Shown: piece after piece, positions 1 through 7,041 of the stretch
Layout of the letters: each line of letters starts with the position of its first letter
Numbering within the stretch: position 1 is the stretch's first letter
Origin: JANNHP01 sp031404455
GTDB lineage: Bacteria > Planctomycetota > JAJSAM01 > JAJVHW01
Direction: 5' to 3'
Assembly: GCA_031404455.1 (NCBI GenBank)
Contig: JANNHP010000002.1
Location: forward strand, 1 to 7,312
DNA: 7,312 bases
Position numbers and translations under genes: made by a program
Notes under the pieces: generated by a model
The model's database searches: none
Told to the model about the DNA's origin: nothing
What the model saw: only the letters and a program-made list of their open reading frames with translations

Positions 1-44
1 GCAGCTTCCCCGGACCGTAGGTTCCGCGTAGCCTCCGCCCCGCC

Positions 45-1280
45 ATGTCCCACGCCATCCACGATTTCACCGCGAAGCTGCGCCAGCCGGCCGTCTGGCC
101 CGGCGTCCTCGACTACGTGAAGTGGCGCCGCAGCGTCGAGGCGGCGCGCGCGGAGGGACGTCCCGCGCCGGAAGCGCCGCCGATCGCGCCTGTGTCGATC
201 AACCTCGACCTCACGACCGCGTGCAACTACCGCTGCGACCACTGCATCGACTGGGACATCCTCAACACGCCGAACAAGTACGAGGAAGTGAAGCTCCGCA
301 GTTCGCTGGTCGAGATGACGAAGCGCGGTCTGAAGAGCGTCATCCTCATCGGCGGCGGCGAGCCGACCGTGTACCCGGGCTTCTCGGGCATGGTCCGCTT
401 CCTGAAGGAACTCGGACTCCAGGTCGCCGTCGTCTCGAACGGCTCCGGCAACCGGAAGATCCTCGAGATCGCCGACTGCCTCGACGAGCGCGACTGGGTG
501 CGCCTCTCGCTCGACTCGGGCACGAACGACACGTTCGTGAAGATGCACAAGCCAATGGACAAGCAGATCTCGCTCGAGTCGATCTGCGAGTGGGTGCCGA
601 AGGTGAAGGATAGGAACCCGCGCTTCAAGTACGGCTTCAGCTTCATCATCGTGTGGAAGGGCGCCGAGCGGCACGGCGAGGAGGGCGACGTGAAGATCGT
701 GGAGAACATCCACGAGATCGTCTCCGCCACGCGCCTCGCGCGGGACTACCAGTTCGACTACATCTCGCTGAAGCCCTTCCTCGTGCGCAGCGACACCGGT
801 TCCGAGGTGATGGACCCCGAGAAGTCGGAGGCGCACCTCGCGACCGTGATCCAGCGCATCCGCGGACTCGTCGACGAGGCGAAGACGTACGGGACCGACA
901 CGTTCAAGGTGCTCGAGTCGACGAACCTCCGCATGCTCGAGAAGGGCAACTGGCGCGACTTCACGAACCAGCCGAGGACCTGCCACATGCAGGCGTTCCG
1001 GCAGGTGCTCACTCCGACGGGCCTCTACAACTGCCCCGCGTATCGTGGAGTCGAGCGCGCGAAGATCTCCGACAAGAACGCCTACGAGCACGTCGCCGCC
1101 GCCGACGGGACGAACCGCAATCTCGCCGGCATCCTCGACCGCTTCGACGCCCACTCCGAGTGCGCCGCGGTGACGTGCCTCTACAACGACGTCAACTGGT
1201 GGCTCGAGGGCCTCGTGAAGGGCAACGACGCGCTCGACGCGATCGCTGCGGGGGACGAGCGGGCGGACTACTTCCTCTGA
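45..1280 (+). CDS. Radical SAM enzyme with C-terminal twitch/SPASM-like cysteine set
   Basis: A 411-residue cytoplasmic radical SAM protein. Seen: the cluster motif CNYRCDHC (C60, C64, C67), which in this superfamily binds the [4Fe-4S] cluster that cleaves S-adenosylmethionine to start radical chemistry. A GGGEPT motif at residues 103-108 matches the SAM-contacting GGE loop. Four further cysteines lie near the C-terminus: C313 and C330 in a C-x12-G-x3-C pattern, then C373 and C378. This resembles the reduced auxiliary-cluster (twitch or SPASM-like) domain of peptide- and protein-modifying members, although the full seven-cysteine SPASM pattern is absent. About 50 residues precede the core. 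The ATG at 45 is the first start that gives a sensible N-terminus; no Shine-Dalgarno precedes it. The SnoaL/NTF2-like gene follows after 10 bases, so the two are likely co-transcribed. No precursor peptide gene is visible, so the substrate is unknown. The superfamily is certain, the reaction is not. Confidence 0.93.
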   Translation: MSHAIHDFTAKLRQPAVWPGVLDYVKWRRSVEAARAEGRPAPEAPPIAPVSINLDLTTACNYRCDHCIDWDILNTPNKYEEVKLRSSLVEMTKRGLKSVILIGGGEPTVYPGFSGMVRFLKELGLQVAVVSNGSGNRKILEIADCLDERDWVRLSLDSGTNDTFVKMHKPMDKQISLESICEWVPKVKDRNPRFKYGFSFIIVWKGAERHGEEGDVKIVENIHEIVSATRLARDYQFDYISLKPFLVRSDTGSEVMDPEKSEAHLATVIQRIRGLVDEAKTYGTDTFKVLESTNLRMLEKGNWRDFTNQPRTCHMQAFRQVLTPTGLYNCPAYRGVERAKISDKNAYEHVAAADGTNRNLAGILDRFDAHSECAAVTCLYNDVNWWLEGLVKGNDALDAIAAGDERADYFL

Positions 1281-1290
1281 TCGCGTAGTC

Positions 1291-1686
1291 GTGAACCCGA
1301 CCGACCTCGTCCGTACCCTCTACGCCGCCTTCGGCCGCGCCGATCTTCCCGCCGTGCTCGCGGCGCTCGCGGAGGACGTGGACTGGCGCTACTGCGGACC
1401 GGCGGCGGCGCCGTACTCCGGCACCTTCCGCGGACGCGACGGCGCGAAGCGGTTCTTCGAGACGTATCTCGCCGCGTTCGCGCTGACGTCGTTCGAGCCG
1501 CAGCGGTTCCTCGCCGACGGCGACACCGTCGTCGTCCTCGGCCGCGAGAGCGGGTCCGTCCCGACGACGGGCCGCTCGGCGACGTACGACTGGGTCCACG
1601 TGTTCTTCGTCCGCGACGGAAAGATCGCCGCGTTCCGCGAGTTCCCGGACGCGACGGCCGTGGACGCCCTCTTCCGCAAGGCCTGA
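1291..1686 (+). CDS. SnoaL-like / NTF2-like family protein
   Basis: A 131-residue small cytoplasmic protein of the NTF2-like alpha+beta barrel type, SnoaL-like branch. Seen: an N-terminal helix LVRTLYAAFGRAD, then the typical segment around residues 20-36 (VLAALAEDVDWRYCGP), a central FRGRDGAKRFFETY stretch, and a C-terminal strand pair with VHVFFVRDGKIAAFREF. Family knowledge: these proteins form a cone-shaped pocket and include polyketide cyclases, isomerases and many members without known activity. Length is normal for the family. The start is GTG at 1291, chosen because it places the first helix right at the N-terminus and sits 10 bases after the radical SAM stop; there is no evident ribosome binding site. 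The tight spacing suggests co-expression with the radical SAM gene. Which substrate it binds, if any, cannot be told from the sequence. Confidence 0.85.
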   Translation: MNPTDLVRTLYAAFGRADLPAVLAALAEDVDWRYCGPAAAPYSGTFRGRDGAKRFFETYLAAFALTSFEPQRFLADGDTVVVLGRESGSVPTTGRSATYDWVHVFFVRDGKIAAFREFPDATAVDALFRKA

Positions 1687-1727
1687 GCCCGCTCAAGGCG
1701 ATCCCGGGCCCGTCCGATGGGACCGGT

Positions 1728-2519
1728 ATGAACACCAAGCTCTTGCTCGCCGTCCTCGTCGTCTCCGGCGCCGCGGGGACGCTCGTCGCGGGGGATCCGC
1801 CGCCCGCCGGCGCACGTCTCGTCGGCCTCTCCGTCGCGCTCCCCGACCCCGACGACAAGTTCGGGCGCTCGTACGTGTTCGGCCAGAACGCGGGCACGAA
1901 GCTCACGTTCCAGGTGAAGCGGCCGGGCTCGGTCCTCCTCGAGGTCGACAAGGACGCGTCGAAGCTCGTCGCCTTCACCGACGACAAGGGCACCGCACTC
2001 GGAGACCCGAAGGAGTGGCTCTGGGCGTTCCTGCACGTGGACGACGCCGACAAGTCCACGGGCACGTTCGAGGTGCAGGCGAAGAACGTGCCCGCATCCG
2101 GAGCGACCAGGATGCGGCTCTCGGCGACCGTCGCCATCCGCGTCGGGACGGATCTGCGCACGGCGGAGACGAAGGACGTGGCGTTCGTGAAGGGCACCGA
2201 GGTCATGTCGCCCGCGATGCCGTTCAAGATCGGCAAGTGCGGGAAGCCCGAGTGGGGCGACGCCGTGATGTCCGTGGACCTCGAGGCCGATCGCGACTTC
2301 GACGCGATCGAGTCGATGGAGTTCGTGGCGGCGGACGGCCACGTCATCGAGAGCAGCAACCTCGGGACGTCGGGCATGACGTTCAACGGCAAGGGCAGCT
2401 ACACGCGCACGATCGGTCTCAAGGAGAAGGTGGCGGGCGCCACGATCCGCGTGCGCTGGTACTCGAAGGTCGAGACGGTTCCTTTCCGGATCGACGGCGA
2501 GTTCGGCCTCGGGCTCTAG
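1728..2519 (+). CDS. Exported protein of unknown function
   Basis: A 263-residue protein whose family I do not recognise. Seen: a classical signal peptide, with K4 followed by a hydrophobic run (residues 5-20) and a likely cleavage after L-V-A at residue 21, leaving a mature start of GDPPPAG. There is no lipobox cysteine. The mature part is rich in alternating hydrophobic/charged strands, with two halves. The first (about 28-150) has stretches such as LTFQVKRPGSVLLEV and MRLSATVAIRVG. The second (about 165-263) has MSVDLEADRDFDAIESMEFV and ATIRVRWYSKVETVPFRIDG. This suggests two beta-sandwich domains, by inference. One cysteine (in KCGKPEW) remains in the mature chain. A weak GGGA element lies shortly before the ATG. 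It follows the NTF2-like gene by 41 bases, and a REPIN lies downstream. A secreted or periplasmic location is likely; the function is unknown. Confidence 0.8.
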   Translation: MNTKLLLAVLVVSGAAGTLVAGDPPPAGARLVGLSVALPDPDDKFGRSYVFGQNAGTKLTFQVKRPGSVLLEVDKDASKLVAFTDDKGTALGDPKEWLWAFLHVDDADKSTGTFEVQAKNVPASGATRMRLSATVAIRVGTDLRTAETKDVAFVKGTEVMSPAMPFKIGKCGKPEWGDAVMSVDLEADRDFDAIESMEFVAADGHVIESSNLGTSGMTFNGKGSYTRTIGLKEKVAGATIRVRWYSKVETVPFRIDGEFGLGL

Positions 2520-2564
2520 TCCGCACGCGGAGTATCAAGTCGTCGCAGGTCGCATGTGGTTCTC

Positions 2565-2589
2565 GTAGGGGCGGGTTTCAAACCCGCCC
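2565..2589 (+). repeat. REP unit, left copy
   Basis: GTAG followed by a perfect 10-base-pair stem GGGCGGGTTT / AAACCCGCCC (2569-2578 and 2580-2589) with a single C between the arms. This one-base centre means it works best as a DNA palindrome or in a cruciform with the larger arm pairing, because an RNA hairpin would need to open inner pairs. Confidence 0.72.
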
Positions 2590-2641
2590 TCGGCGGTAGC
2601 GTTCCCGGCGGGGTCGGGGTGGCTCGTCTGCACACGCCCGA

Positions 2642-2666
2642 GGGCGGGTTTGAAACCCGCCGCTAC
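2642..2666 (-). repeat. REP unit, right copy, inverted
   Basis: The opposite-strand counterpart of the left unit. Read on the minus strand it begins GTAG (2666 to 2663) and continues into a 9-base-pair stem GGCGGGTTT / AAACCCGCC (2643-2651 and 2653-2661). The tenth pair of the left copy is lost here through the single G-to-C difference. Confidence 0.7.
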
Positions 2667-2754
2667 GACTGCTCGGCTACATGTCACGCCTTGATGGCCC
2701 GTACGCGCGACAATCCTCGCGCGCCGACGTCGCCCTGCGCGCCACACTCTCGCG

Positions 2755-4818
2755 ATGGCGGAGCGTTGCGTGGCGTGCGACGGTGAGATCGGCGACGACG
2801 CCGAGCGCTGTCCGTCGTGCGGTCTCGCGTTCGGCACCGACGCGCCCGCGACGGCGATCGCCGGGCCGGCCGATCCCGCGCACGTCGGACTCTACTTCGG
2901 CAACGTCCCGTCGGCCGGGGCCGAGATCGCGGAGGAGGCGGCGCCCGTCGAACGAGAGACGCCGCCCGCGGCGCCGCGATTGCTGCCGCCCGTCGATGCG
3001 CGCAGGGTCATGCGCCGCGCGGCGTTCGTCGCGATCGGCGTCGCGGCCGTCTTCGCCGCGGTCGTCGCCTTCGTCTCGTCGCGGCGTCCGGACGACGGGT
3101 ACACGCGACAGGAGATCGCGTTCGAGCGGTTCACGGACGCCGACGGACTCGACCCGCCTGAGTTGCCAGCGACGATCGACGCCGACGCGGCCATCGCGCG
3201 GATCGGCGACGCCGAGACGCGCCGTGCCGCGACGGCCGCGCACCGGCCGTTCCCGGACGAATCGCGCGCGTCGATCCACGCGTTCTTCGAGGCGTATCTC
3301 GAACGAGTGCTCGAGATCCAACCCGACAGCGCGTTCCGCCTGGGCGTCCACCCGCATCCCCGGGAGCTCGGCCCGTTCGACGACGCGGCGGACATCCGTT
3401 GGCTCCTCCTCTGCCGCGACGCGGCGCGCGTGCTGCGCGAGTGGCCGGGAGCCGCCGCGCTGCCGGTCCACGACCGCATCGACCGCGCGGCACTCCTCGA
3501 CGAGGTGGAGATCCCGCTGCGGTGGCAGCGGGCGCCCGATCTCGAACGTCTCGACGCAATCGACCGGTGGTTCGATCCGTTCTCCCACCTCGCCGACATC
3601 GCCTGCTGTCCCGTGGACGACCGCATCGCCGCCGCGACGGCGCGGCTGCGAGCGTTGCCCGCGCGCCTCGTCGGGATCGTCGAGAAGCTCAATTCGCCGC
3701 CGAGGGCCCGCGTCCTCGCCACCGCCGTCAACCTCGACGCGGCGGACGAGTATCTCGGCGACTACGTGCAGGCGTGGCGTGGCGCGCCGGAGTCAGCGAT
3801 GGCGGAACTGGCAGCGGCGATCGGTCCGGCGCGACAGGCCGTCACCGACTGCGCGCGGCTCCTCAGGACGGCGGTCGCGCTGCGGGCGAACGGCTCGATG
3901 GCGATCGGCCCCGCGAACACCGCGGTCCTCCTCCGGGTGCATCACCACCTGCCGTTCGACGCACGGGCGGTCTACGAGTTGACGCTCGACGAACTGCGTG
4001 CCGCTCACGACGAACTGCGCGCCGCCGGGGAACGGGGATGGCGGGACCTCCTGCCAGGTCAACGCGCGCCGGACGAGGCACAGGTCCGCGAACTGAGAGA
4101 CCGATGCTCCGCATGGATCGTCCCGACTCCCGCGGACGGCGGCGTGACCGTCGCGCGGCTGCCAAGCCTCTGGGCGGTGCAGGGTGCCGCCGCGACCTAC
4201 CTCGACCCGGGTGCCTTCCTCGATCCCTCGGCCGGGGTCGTTCACGTCGAGGAGGTCGTCCTTGGCGACGACTCCGAGACGCGCGACTACCACGCCCTGC
4301 TGCGCCGGCACACACTCGCGCACGAGACGTATCCGGGGCACCGGCTCCAGGCCGTCGCGAGTCGCTCGGCGTGCCGGCTGCGCCGCTTCATCGACGACCG
4401 CGTGCTCGTCGAGGGATGGGCGGTCTACGCCGAGAACCTCCTCCACGAGACCGGGGACTGCGCCGGAGCGCGGCTCGACGACTGGACGCGCGCCTGGTCG
4501 CGCACGAGCTTCGCCGCGGACACGCTGATCGGCCTCCTCGTGGCGACGGGGACGGTGTCCGAGAAGGAAGTGCTCGAACTCCTCCGTGCGACCGGCTGGG
4601 ACGAGCCGACGCTCGAGAACGTCGGGCAGGCTGCGGCGACCGGACTCTACGCGCTCGGCTACTTCCCGGGCCGCGACGAGATCGTCGCCCTGCGCCGCGC
4701 CGAGGAGGAGCGACTCGGCTCGGCGTTCGACCTCCGCCGCTTCCACGCGAGACTCCTCGCCGCCGGGCCCATCTCGCCGCGCCTCATCGCCGAGGAGTGG
4801 CGCGCGGAGGACCGATAG
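2755..4818 (+). CDS. DUF885-family putative zinc metallohydrolase with N-terminal zinc ribbon and membrane anchor
   Basis: A 687-residue, three-part protein. (1) Residues 5-22 form a zinc ribbon, CVAC and CPSC (C5, C8, C19, C22). (2) After an acidic/Pro-Ala linker comes one membrane segment at about 89-107, preceded by arginines (R83, R84, R87, R88), which by the positive-inside rule puts the ribbon in the cytoplasm and the rest outside. (3) From about residue 150 to the end is a DUF885 domain. It contains HETYPGH at 523-529, the family's HExxPGH signature presumed to bind zinc, and EGWAVYAE at 553-560, the second conserved block. DUF885 proteins are mostly uncharacterised, predicted hydrolases or peptidases, often exported and about 550-600 residues long; the extra length here is the ribbon-plus-anchor. 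The ATG at 2755 is required to include the ribbon. No Shine-Dalgarno is seen. Family assignment is strong; activity is inferred from the motif. Confidence 0.9.
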   Translation: MAERCVACDGEIGDDAERCPSCGLAFGTDAPATAIAGPADPAHVGLYFGNVPSAGAEIAEEAAPVERETPPAAPRLLPPVDARRVMRRAAFVAIGVAAVFAAVVAFVSSRRPDDGYTRQEIAFERFTDADGLDPPELPATIDADAAIARIGDAETRRAATAAHRPFPDESRASIHAFFEAYLERVLEIQPDSAFRLGVHPHPRELGPFDDAADIRWLLLCRDAARVLREWPGAAALPVHDRIDRAALLDEVEIPLRWQRAPDLERLDAIDRWFDPFSHLADIACCPVDDRIAAATARLRALPARLVGIVEKLNSPPRARVLATAVNLDAADEYLGDYVQAWRGAPESAMAELAAAIGPARQAVTDCARLLRTAVALRANGSMAIGPANTAVLLRVHHHLPFDARAVYELTLDELRAAHDELRAAGERGWRDLLPGQRAPDEAQVRELRDRCSAWIVPTPADGGVTVARLPSLWAVQGAAATYLDPGAFLDPSAGVVHVEEVVLGDDSETRDYHALLRRHTLAHETYPGHRLQAVASRSACRLRRFIDDRVLVEGWAVYAENLLHETGDCAGARLDDWTRAWSRTSFAADTLIGLLVATGTVSEKEVLELLRATGWDEPTLENVGQAAATGLYALGYFPGRDEIVALRRAEEERLGSAFDLRRFHARLLAAGPISPRLIAEEWRAEDR

Positions 4819-4861
4819 CCCGTCCGCCTTCAGCCCCGCGTAACATCCCGCCGGTACGCAC

Positions 4862-5545
4862 ATGTCCATGAACCAGCGGATCCTCGTGGTCGAAGACGAC
4901 GCCTCGCTCGGGCGCCAGATCGTCGGACATCTGGAAGGCGCGGGCTACGCGCCGACGTGGCTCACCGACGGCGACGCCGCGATGCGCGAGTCGCCGAAGC
5001 CGTACGCGCTCGTCGTCCTCGACCTCATGCTCCCGGGCGCCTACGGGCTCGACGTGCTGAAGCAGATCCGCAGTTCGGGGAGCTCGATCCCGGTCGTCGT
5101 CCTCTCCGCGCGCAACGAGACGCGCGACAAGGTCCGCGCGCTGCAACTCGGCGCCGACGACTTCGTCACGAAGCCCTTCTGGCCCGAGGAACTGCTCGCG
5201 CGGATCAAGGCGCGCCTGCGCCGTCCGGTGCTGGAGCAGGGCGGATCGATCGAGGCGGGGGATCTCTCGATCGACCTCGCCGCGCGCGCCGTCACCGTGC
5301 GCGGCGAGAGCGTGGACCTCACGAAGGTGGAGTTCGATCTGCTCGCCGCGCTCGCTCGGCGGCCCGGTGCCGCGATCGAGCGCGCGTGGCTCGTCGACCA
5401 CGTGCTCGATCCCGAACGCGAGGGAACGGAACGCACGCTCGACGTCCACATGTCGCGGCTGCGCAAGAAGCTCGGCGCGAGCGCGAAGCAGGTCGCGACG
5501 GTGTGGGGCGTCGGATACCGGCTCGAGACGCGGACGGCGTCTTGA
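4862..5545 (+). CDS. OmpR/PhoB-family two-component response regulator
   Basis: A 227-residue cytoplasmic transcription regulator. The receiver domain (residues about 5-118) has the acidic pair E11/D12 (with D13), the phosphoacceptor D54 in VVLDLMLPG, the switch residue S82 in VVLSARNE and the conserved K104 in TKPF. The C-terminal winged-helix DNA-binding domain (about 130-224) carries the recognition helix TLDVHMSRLRKKLG starting at T192 and the wing hairpin VWGVGYRL (214-221). In that wing W215 replaces the arginine common in TVRGVGYRL. Length is typical for the family. ATG at 4862 gives MSMNQ; the ATG two codons later at 4868 is equally possible, and neither has a clear Shine-Dalgarno. 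The kinase gene overlaps its stop by four bases, so the pair is translationally coupled and almost certainly cognate. Target genes cannot be deduced; I did not find a repeated operator upstream. Confidence 0.95.
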   Translation: MSMNQRILVVEDDASLGRQIVGHLEGAGYAPTWLTDGDAAMRESPKPYALVVLDLMLPGAYGLDVLKQIRSSGSSIPVVVLSARNETRDKVRALQLGADDFVTKPFWPEELLARIKARLRRPVLEQGGSIEAGDLSIDLAARAVTVRGESVDLTKVEFDLLAALARRPGAAIERAWLVDHVLDPEREGTERTLDVHMSRLRKKLGASAKQVATVWGVGYRLETRTAS

Positions 5546-7041
5546 CGCTGCGCGGGCGCCTGGCACTCACCGTCCTCGTCGTCGCGATGCCGATGCTCGC
5601 GGGCATCGCGTGGCTGCGCGGCGACCTCGCGCGCCGGGCGGCGGACCGCTCGCTCCGCGAGTTCGCGGTCGCGCGGATGGAGTCCGGAGGGCGCGAGCGG
5701 TGCGAGTCCGACCCCGCGTTCTTCCACGTGATCGCTCCGCCCCCGCGGCCCGGTGCCGCGGGTGACGCGCCGCCGCCGCCCGTCCCGCCCGAGGGGCCCG
5801 CGCCCGTCGTCCCTCCCGTGCCTGCGGACGGCGGCGCGTCGTTCGACGAGCCGCGCGATCCGCCGCCGGTGCCGATCACGCGGATGTGGGCGTACGCTTG
5901 CGACTTCAAGTCGCGCAACCCGCGCGCGCCGGAGATCCCGGCGGCGCTCGTCGCGGAGTTGCAGCGAGGCGCCGACGAAGCGGGCGCGGAGCACTCCCGC
6001 AACGGCCTGCGCGGACGTCAGCTCGCGGTGCGCATGCCGTGGCCGGACGGCCCGTGCGCGTTCGTCCTCGTCCGTCGCATCGACGCGGCGACGCCGGACC
6101 TCGCGGCGTTCCCGGTCTGGGCCGCGGCGGCGTTCGTCGCCGTGGTGCTCGGCGTCGTCGTGATCGCGACCGGGCCCGTCGTGCGCCGCATCCGAAAGCT
6201 CACGGCCGACGTGCGCCGGTCCGCGAAGCAGCACTACGCGAGCGAGGTCGAGGCTTCGGGCGGCGACGAGATCGCGGAACTCGCCGCGGCGTTCAACGAC
6301 GCCGCCCGCGAGGTCCGCGGACAGCTCGACGCCGTCGCGAAGCGTGAGGAGGTGCTCCGCGCGTTCGTGGCGAACACGACGCACGACGTCATGACGCCGC
6401 TCACGGTTCTGCAGGGACACCTCTGCGCGATGCGGCAGCGCTTCGCCGGGAAGCCCGCGGACACCGAGCTCGTCAACGCGGCCATCGACGAGGCGCACTA
6501 CCTCGGCTCCCTCGTCCACAATCTCGGCGCGGCGGCGAAGCTGGACGCCGGCCGCCAGCAGGTGCAGCTCTCGGCGGTCTCGCTCGATGAGCTCGTGCAG
6601 CGCGTCATCGAGCGCCACTGGCCCGTCGCGAGTCCGCGCGCCATCGAGATCGAGTTCGCGGTGCCGGAGACGCCGGTCTGGATCGACGCGGATCTCACGC
6701 TGCTCGAACAAGCCGTCGGCAACGTCGTCGGCAATGCGGTGCGCTACAACCGTCCCGGCGGACACGTCGCCGTCATTCTCGCGGACGCGCCGCCGACGGA
6801 GTTCTCGCTGCGCGTCGTGGACGACGGCCCTGGCGTCCCCGACGAGCAACTCGCACGGCTCACGGAGCGCGCGTTCCGCACCGACGACGCGCGGCGGCGT
6901 CATCCCGAGGGCTCGGGCCTCGGACTCGACATCGTCCGCCGTGTCGCCGAGTTCCACCGCATGCAGCTCGCGTTCCGGCGCTCCGAGCACGGAGGACTCG
7001 AGGTCGAGTTCAGGGGAGTCCGAGGGATTCCCCCGGCTTAG
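5542..7041 (+). CDS. Membrane sensor histidine kinase with HAMP domain and proline-rich sensor region
   Basis: A 499-residue kinase expected to phosphorylate the preceding regulator. Order: membrane segment 1 (about 7-25); extracytoplasmic region (26-190) with a proline-rich stretch (20 prolines in residues 66-111) and three cysteines (C54, C120, C172); membrane segment 2 (about 192-212); HAMP linker (about 213-265, with GPVVRRIRKL and GDEIAELAAAFN); dimerisation/phosphoacceptor helix with H281 in THDVMTPL; and HATPase domain with N-box N394/N398 (GNVVGNAVRYN), G1 box D427-x-G-x-G and G2 box GSGLGL (457-462). All catalytic residues are present. The start is TTG at 5542, inside TTGA shared with the regulator's stop. 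It is chosen because the next in-frame ATG at 5587 would cut through membrane segment 1. The stimulus is unknown; no recognised sensor domain such as PAS or Cache is seen. Confidence 0.93.
   Translation: MTLRGRLALTVLVVAMPMLAGIAWLRGDLARRAADRSLREFAVARMESGGRERCESDPAFFHVIAPPPRPGAAGDAPPPPVPPEGPAPVVPPVPADGGASFDEPRDPPPVPITRMWAYACDFKSRNPRAPEIPAALVAELQRGADEAGAEHSRNGLRGRQLAVRMPWPDGPCAFVLVRRIDAATPDLAAFPVWAAAAFVAVVLGVVVIATGPVVRRIRKLTADVRRSAKQHYASEVEASGGDEIAELAAAFNDAAREVRGQLDAVAKREEVLRAFVANTTHDVMTPLTVLQGHLCAMRQRFAGKPADTELVNAAIDEAHYLGSLVHNLGAAAKLDAGRQQVQLSAVSLDELVQRVIERHWPVASPRAIEIEFAVPETPVWIDADLTLLEQAVGNVVGNAVRYNRPGGHVAVILADAPPTEFSLRVVDDGPGVPDEQLARLTERAFRTDDARRRHPEGSGLGLDIVRRVAEFHRMQLAFRRSEHGGLEVEFRGVRGIPPA

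Larger units (their letters stand above)
2565..2666. repeat. REPIN: two REP palindromes in inverted orientation
   Basis: Two long palindromes face each other in the gap between the exported protein and the DUF885 gene. The left arm (2563-2593) and the reverse complement of the right arm (2638-2668) agree at 30 of 31 positions, the only mismatch being G against C just after the GTAG. A 44-base spacer separates the arms. Each unit carries a GTAG tetranucleotide on its outer side (2565-2568; as CTAC at 2663-2666) next to a near-perfect hairpin. Known: REP sequences linked to RAYT (REP-associated tyrosine transposase) enzymes have a conserved 5' tetranucleotide such as GTAG before a palindrome, and inverted pairs (REPINs, BIMEs) are the mobile form. 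Inferred: this is such a nonautonomous element. No RAYT gene lies in the window. The pair could also act as a bidirectional transcript barrier or mRNA stabiliser. Confidence 0.72.
2520..2754. other. Intergenic region around the REPIN
   Basis: The longest gene-free stretch in the window (235 bases). Apart from the REPIN it shows no open frame that looks coding, no T-tract terminator and no convincing -35/-10 pair. The 88 bases between the REPIN and the DUF885 start must hold the promoter of that gene if it is transcribed separately, but GC-rich sequence hides it. Confidence 0.6.

Noticed and set aside
1268..2392. Long minus-strand frames across the NTF2-like and exported protein genes
   Set aside because: They cover two + strand genes with clear family or signal peptide features and show no recognisable domain themselves.
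2563..2668. Possible CRISPR repeat pair or intrinsic terminator
   Set aside because: There are only two units and they are inverted rather than direct, with no spacer series. No T-tract follows either hairpin. The outer GTAG fits a REPIN better.
2681..3982. Alternative + strand frame over the first half of the DUF885 gene
   Set aside because: It is serine/arginine-rich shadow sequence. The DUF885 frame has the zinc ribbon, membrane helix and later metal motif in one continuous reading.
4841..4846. TAACAT as a -10 promoter box before the regulator
   Set aside because: No matching -35 box lies at suitable spacing, and it is only 15 bases from the start codon. A chance match is likely.
4957..5541. 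Kinase frame stays open upstream through the regulator gene
   Set aside because: The upstream part translates to arginine/alanine-rich sequence without motifs and overlaps the complete receiver domain in another frame. The kinase therefore begins at 5542.
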